DNA of 7,799 nucleotides from Treponema sp. (lineage in GTDB: Bacteria; Spirochaetota; Spirochaetia; Treponematales; Breznakiellaceae). A program made the position numbers and the translations under genes. Shown in pieces: positions 6,851 to 7,799 of this stretch. The number at the start of each line of letters is the position of its first letter. The stretch's first letter is position 1. The DNA lies in assembly GCA_031258265.1 (NCBI GenBank), contig JAIRNB010000361.1, positions 1 through 7,799 on the forward strand, in the 5' to 3' direction. The notes below the pieces were generated by a model. The model made no database searches, was not told the DNA's origin, and saw nothing but the letters and a program-made list of their open reading frames with translations.

Positions 6851-6894
6851 ACCTAACTAAAGGGACAAAAAAAGTAAGCCCGGATGCCCTTTGA
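6790..6894 (+). CDS. Possible 34-residue small ORF (doubtful)
   Basis: ATG at 6790 opens a frame beginning MKKSRARSAAFPAFQ and stops with TGA at 6892-6894, overlapping the -35 box of the next gene. A G-rich stretch (GAGG then G-tract, 6777-6785) lies just upstream and could serve as a ribosome-binding sequence. Against it, the frame runs entirely through the inverted repeat at 6779-6850 and shows no recognised motif. It could be a leader peptide of the 6944 gene, but chance is the more likely explanation. Confidence 0.15.
   Translation: MKKSRARSAAFPAFQTCAPPHLTKGTKKVSPDAL
6793..6831 (-). terminator. Terminator-like hairpin on the minus strand
   Basis: Read on the minus strand, AAAAGCCG (6831-6824) pairs with CGGCTTTT (6803-6796), and the T-run continues to seven T (6799-6793). 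The 20-nt loop contains a smaller GCGC/TTCGG/GCGC-type hairpin. This resembles a Rho-independent terminator for leftward transcription. No leftward gene ends here, so it would act as an attenuator on a longer GGT leader or stop antisense transcription. Confidence 0.35.
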
Positions 6895-6919
6895 CAGTTC
6901 CCCCGGGGAGTAGGATACT
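6891..6919 (+). promoter_or_regulatory. Candidate promoter of the 6944 gene
   Basis: A perfect -35 TTGACA (6891-6896) is followed by a 17-bp spacer containing the palindrome CCCCGGGG and a -10 GATACT (6914-6919, four of six bases). Initiation would be expected near 6926, inside the AGGAGG at 6925-6930, leaving a very short leader. Either the leader is short with reduced use of that sequence, or the true start of transcription lies elsewhere. Confidence 0.5.
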
Positions 6920-6943
6920 GGCGTAGGAGGATCGGCAGGTACT

Positions 6944-7786
6944 ATGGCTTTTCCCAGAACCACGGTGGGGGGCGTTTCACTGCCCCGAATGTTAATTGGT
7001 ACAAATTGGCTTTTTGGCTGGAGCCACACGGGGCATGCGGCAGACTGTTTTATTAAGGACGTTCACTCAAAGATCGATTCCTTTGTTCCCATTTTAGGGG
7101 CCTACCTGAATCACGGGGTGGACGCTGTCATGGGGCCCTTTTCCACCCACCCCGGGGCGGCGGAAAAGATACAGGCCGCCCAAGACGCCCTGGGGAAGAA
7201 AATCATTATCATTGACACCCCCGTGGTGAATGTGGACAACGATCCCGCCGCCCGTGGCGAAACCCAGGCGATCTTCCGGCGGAGCGCGGAAATCGGTTCC
7301 AGTTTCTGCCTGATCCACCATGCAAGCTGCGAACAACTGGTGAACAAGAACCGCCGGACCATGGACCGGCTTCCGGACTACCTAAAGATGATCCGGGACG
7401 CGGGGCTTATACCGGGGCTTAGCGCCCACATGCCGGAGGTTATCCAGTACTGCGATCTTAACGGCTATGATGTGGAAACCTACATACAGATCTTCAACTG
7501 TCTGGGTTTTATGATGCAGGTGGAAATTGAATCGGTGATCCGGGTGATCCACGAGGCAAAAAAACCGGTAATGACTATTAAACCCATGGCCGCGGGCCGG
7601 ACTACCCCCTATGTGGGCCTTACCTTCAACTGGAATGTCCTGCGGCCCATCGACATGATCACCGTCGGGGTCTTGAGTAAGCACGAGGTGGAGGAGGATA
7701 TAGAAATTTCCCTGGCCGCCCTGGAACACCGGCTTCCCGATCTGGAAGGCCGGGCCAGCCCCGCCGCCCAGAGCATTATCAAGTAA
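6944..7786 (+). CDS. Conserved-looking TIM-barrel protein, aldo/keto-reductase-like C-terminus, function unknown
   Basis: This 280-residue protein has no signal peptide or membrane helix and is probably cytoplasmic. Alternating short hydrophobic strands and helices (KKIIIIDTP at 85-93, SFCLIHH, GLIPGLSAH, KPVMTIKPMAAGR, IDMITVGVLS) suggest a TIM barrel. The C-terminal pattern KPMAAGR, then IDMITVGVLSKHEVEEDIEISLAAL, resembles the last strands of aldo/keto reductases, where they contact the cofactor phosphate. I could not identify the AKR catalytic Asp-Tyr-Lys-His set, so reductase activity is not claimed. His and Cys residues near strand ends (GWSHTGHAADC, LIHHASCEQ, GLSAHMPE) could form a metal or sugar-phosphate site. 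The ATG is preceded by TAGGAGG (6924-6930) at a long 13-nt spacing; no other in-frame start lies between. It is divergent from the GGT-like gene. Its own function is unrecognised. Confidence 0.8.
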   Translation: MAFPRTTVGGVSLPRMLIGTNWLFGWSHTGHAADCFIKDVHSKIDSFVPILGAYLNHGVDAVMGPFSTHPGAAEKIQAAQDALGKKIIIIDTPVVNVDNDPAARGETQAIFRRSAEIGSSFCLIHHASCEQLVNKNRRTMDRLPDYLKMIRDAGLIPGLSAHMPEVIQYCDLNGYDVETYIQIFNCLGFMMQVEIESVIRVIHEAKKPVMTIKPMAAGRTTPYVGLTFNWNVLRPIDMITVGVLSKHEVEEDIEISLAALEHRLPDLEGRASPAAQSIIK

Positions 7787-7799
7787 GACGCTGTTTGTT

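Larger units (their letters stand above)
6507..6943. other. 437-bp divergent intergenic region, structured, no recognised RNA family
   Basis: This gap separates the divergent GGT-like and TIM-barrel genes. It is rich in G- and C-tracts and inverted repeats: 6539-6557, 6585-6595 (AAGCT-T-AGCTT), 6607-6626, 6747-6762 and 6779-6850. I compared it by eye with tRNA, tmRNA, SRP RNA, RNase P RNA and common riboswitch cores (cobalamin, FMN, glnA) and found no convincing match. Open frames inside it are short and lack family features. It most likely holds the two promoters and perhaps an unassigned structured RNA. Confidence 0.6.

Noticed and set aside
6646..6852. A 68-codon minus-strand frame in the intergenic gap
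   Set aside because: It runs through the inverted repeats and G/C tracts, has no clear ribosome-binding site, and shows no domain or membrane pattern.
6507..6943. A known structured RNA (tmRNA, RNase P RNA, SRP RNA or a common riboswitch)
   Set aside because: None of the conserved core sequences of these families could be found by eye on either strand; a covariance-model search of this gap would settle it.

Overview
The window looks like chromosomal DNA from a G+C-rich spirochaete, most likely a Treponema-type bacterium (the termite-gut or free-living treponeme group would fit the base composition). The strongest pointer is the roughly 900-residue GreA protein on the minus strand: a long helical-repeat region fused to a C-terminal Gre domain is, from general knowledge, the architecture seen in Treponema and Borrelia. 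The genus is an inference; no rRNA or other phylogenetic marker is present.

Layout. Positions 4782 down to 1 hold three minus-strand genes with 27- and 29-bp gaps, so probably one operon: a TPR protein (4782-3841), the giant GreA-like factor (3813-1102), and a secreted, membrane-anchored protein with a degenerate von Willebrand factor A-like domain (1072 to beyond the left edge). The last protein carries ten tandem 13-residue repeats, encoded by a 390-bp array of 39-bp units. The operon has a good promoter (TTGCCC-18-TATAAT) in the short gap at 4783-4865, with an inverted repeat over the predicted transcription start. Upstream on the same strand is a complete gamma-glutamyltransferase-family gene of the cytoplasmic YwrD-like type (6506-4866). 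No terminator is visible between it and the operon promoter.

Positions 6507-6943 are a 437-bp gap between divergent genes. It holds a candidate promoter for each direction, several inverted repeats, a terminator-like hairpin with a T7 tract on the minus strand, and two G7 tracts that could compete for one C7 tract. No known RNA family was recognised there. On the plus strand, 6944-7786 encodes a 280-residue protein whose C-terminal half resembles an aldo/keto-reductase-like TIM barrel; its function is unknown.

How the genes may work together. The operon couples a transcript-cleavage factor with a TPR scaffold and an envelope protein. The Gre protein also contains a stretch resembling the Tudor-like RNA-polymerase-binding fold of CarD and UvrD/PcrA. 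The GGT-like enzyme and the divergent TIM-barrel protein may share regulation through the structured gap, but nothing ties them to the operon functionally. No mobile element, CRISPR array, tRNA or rRNA was seen.
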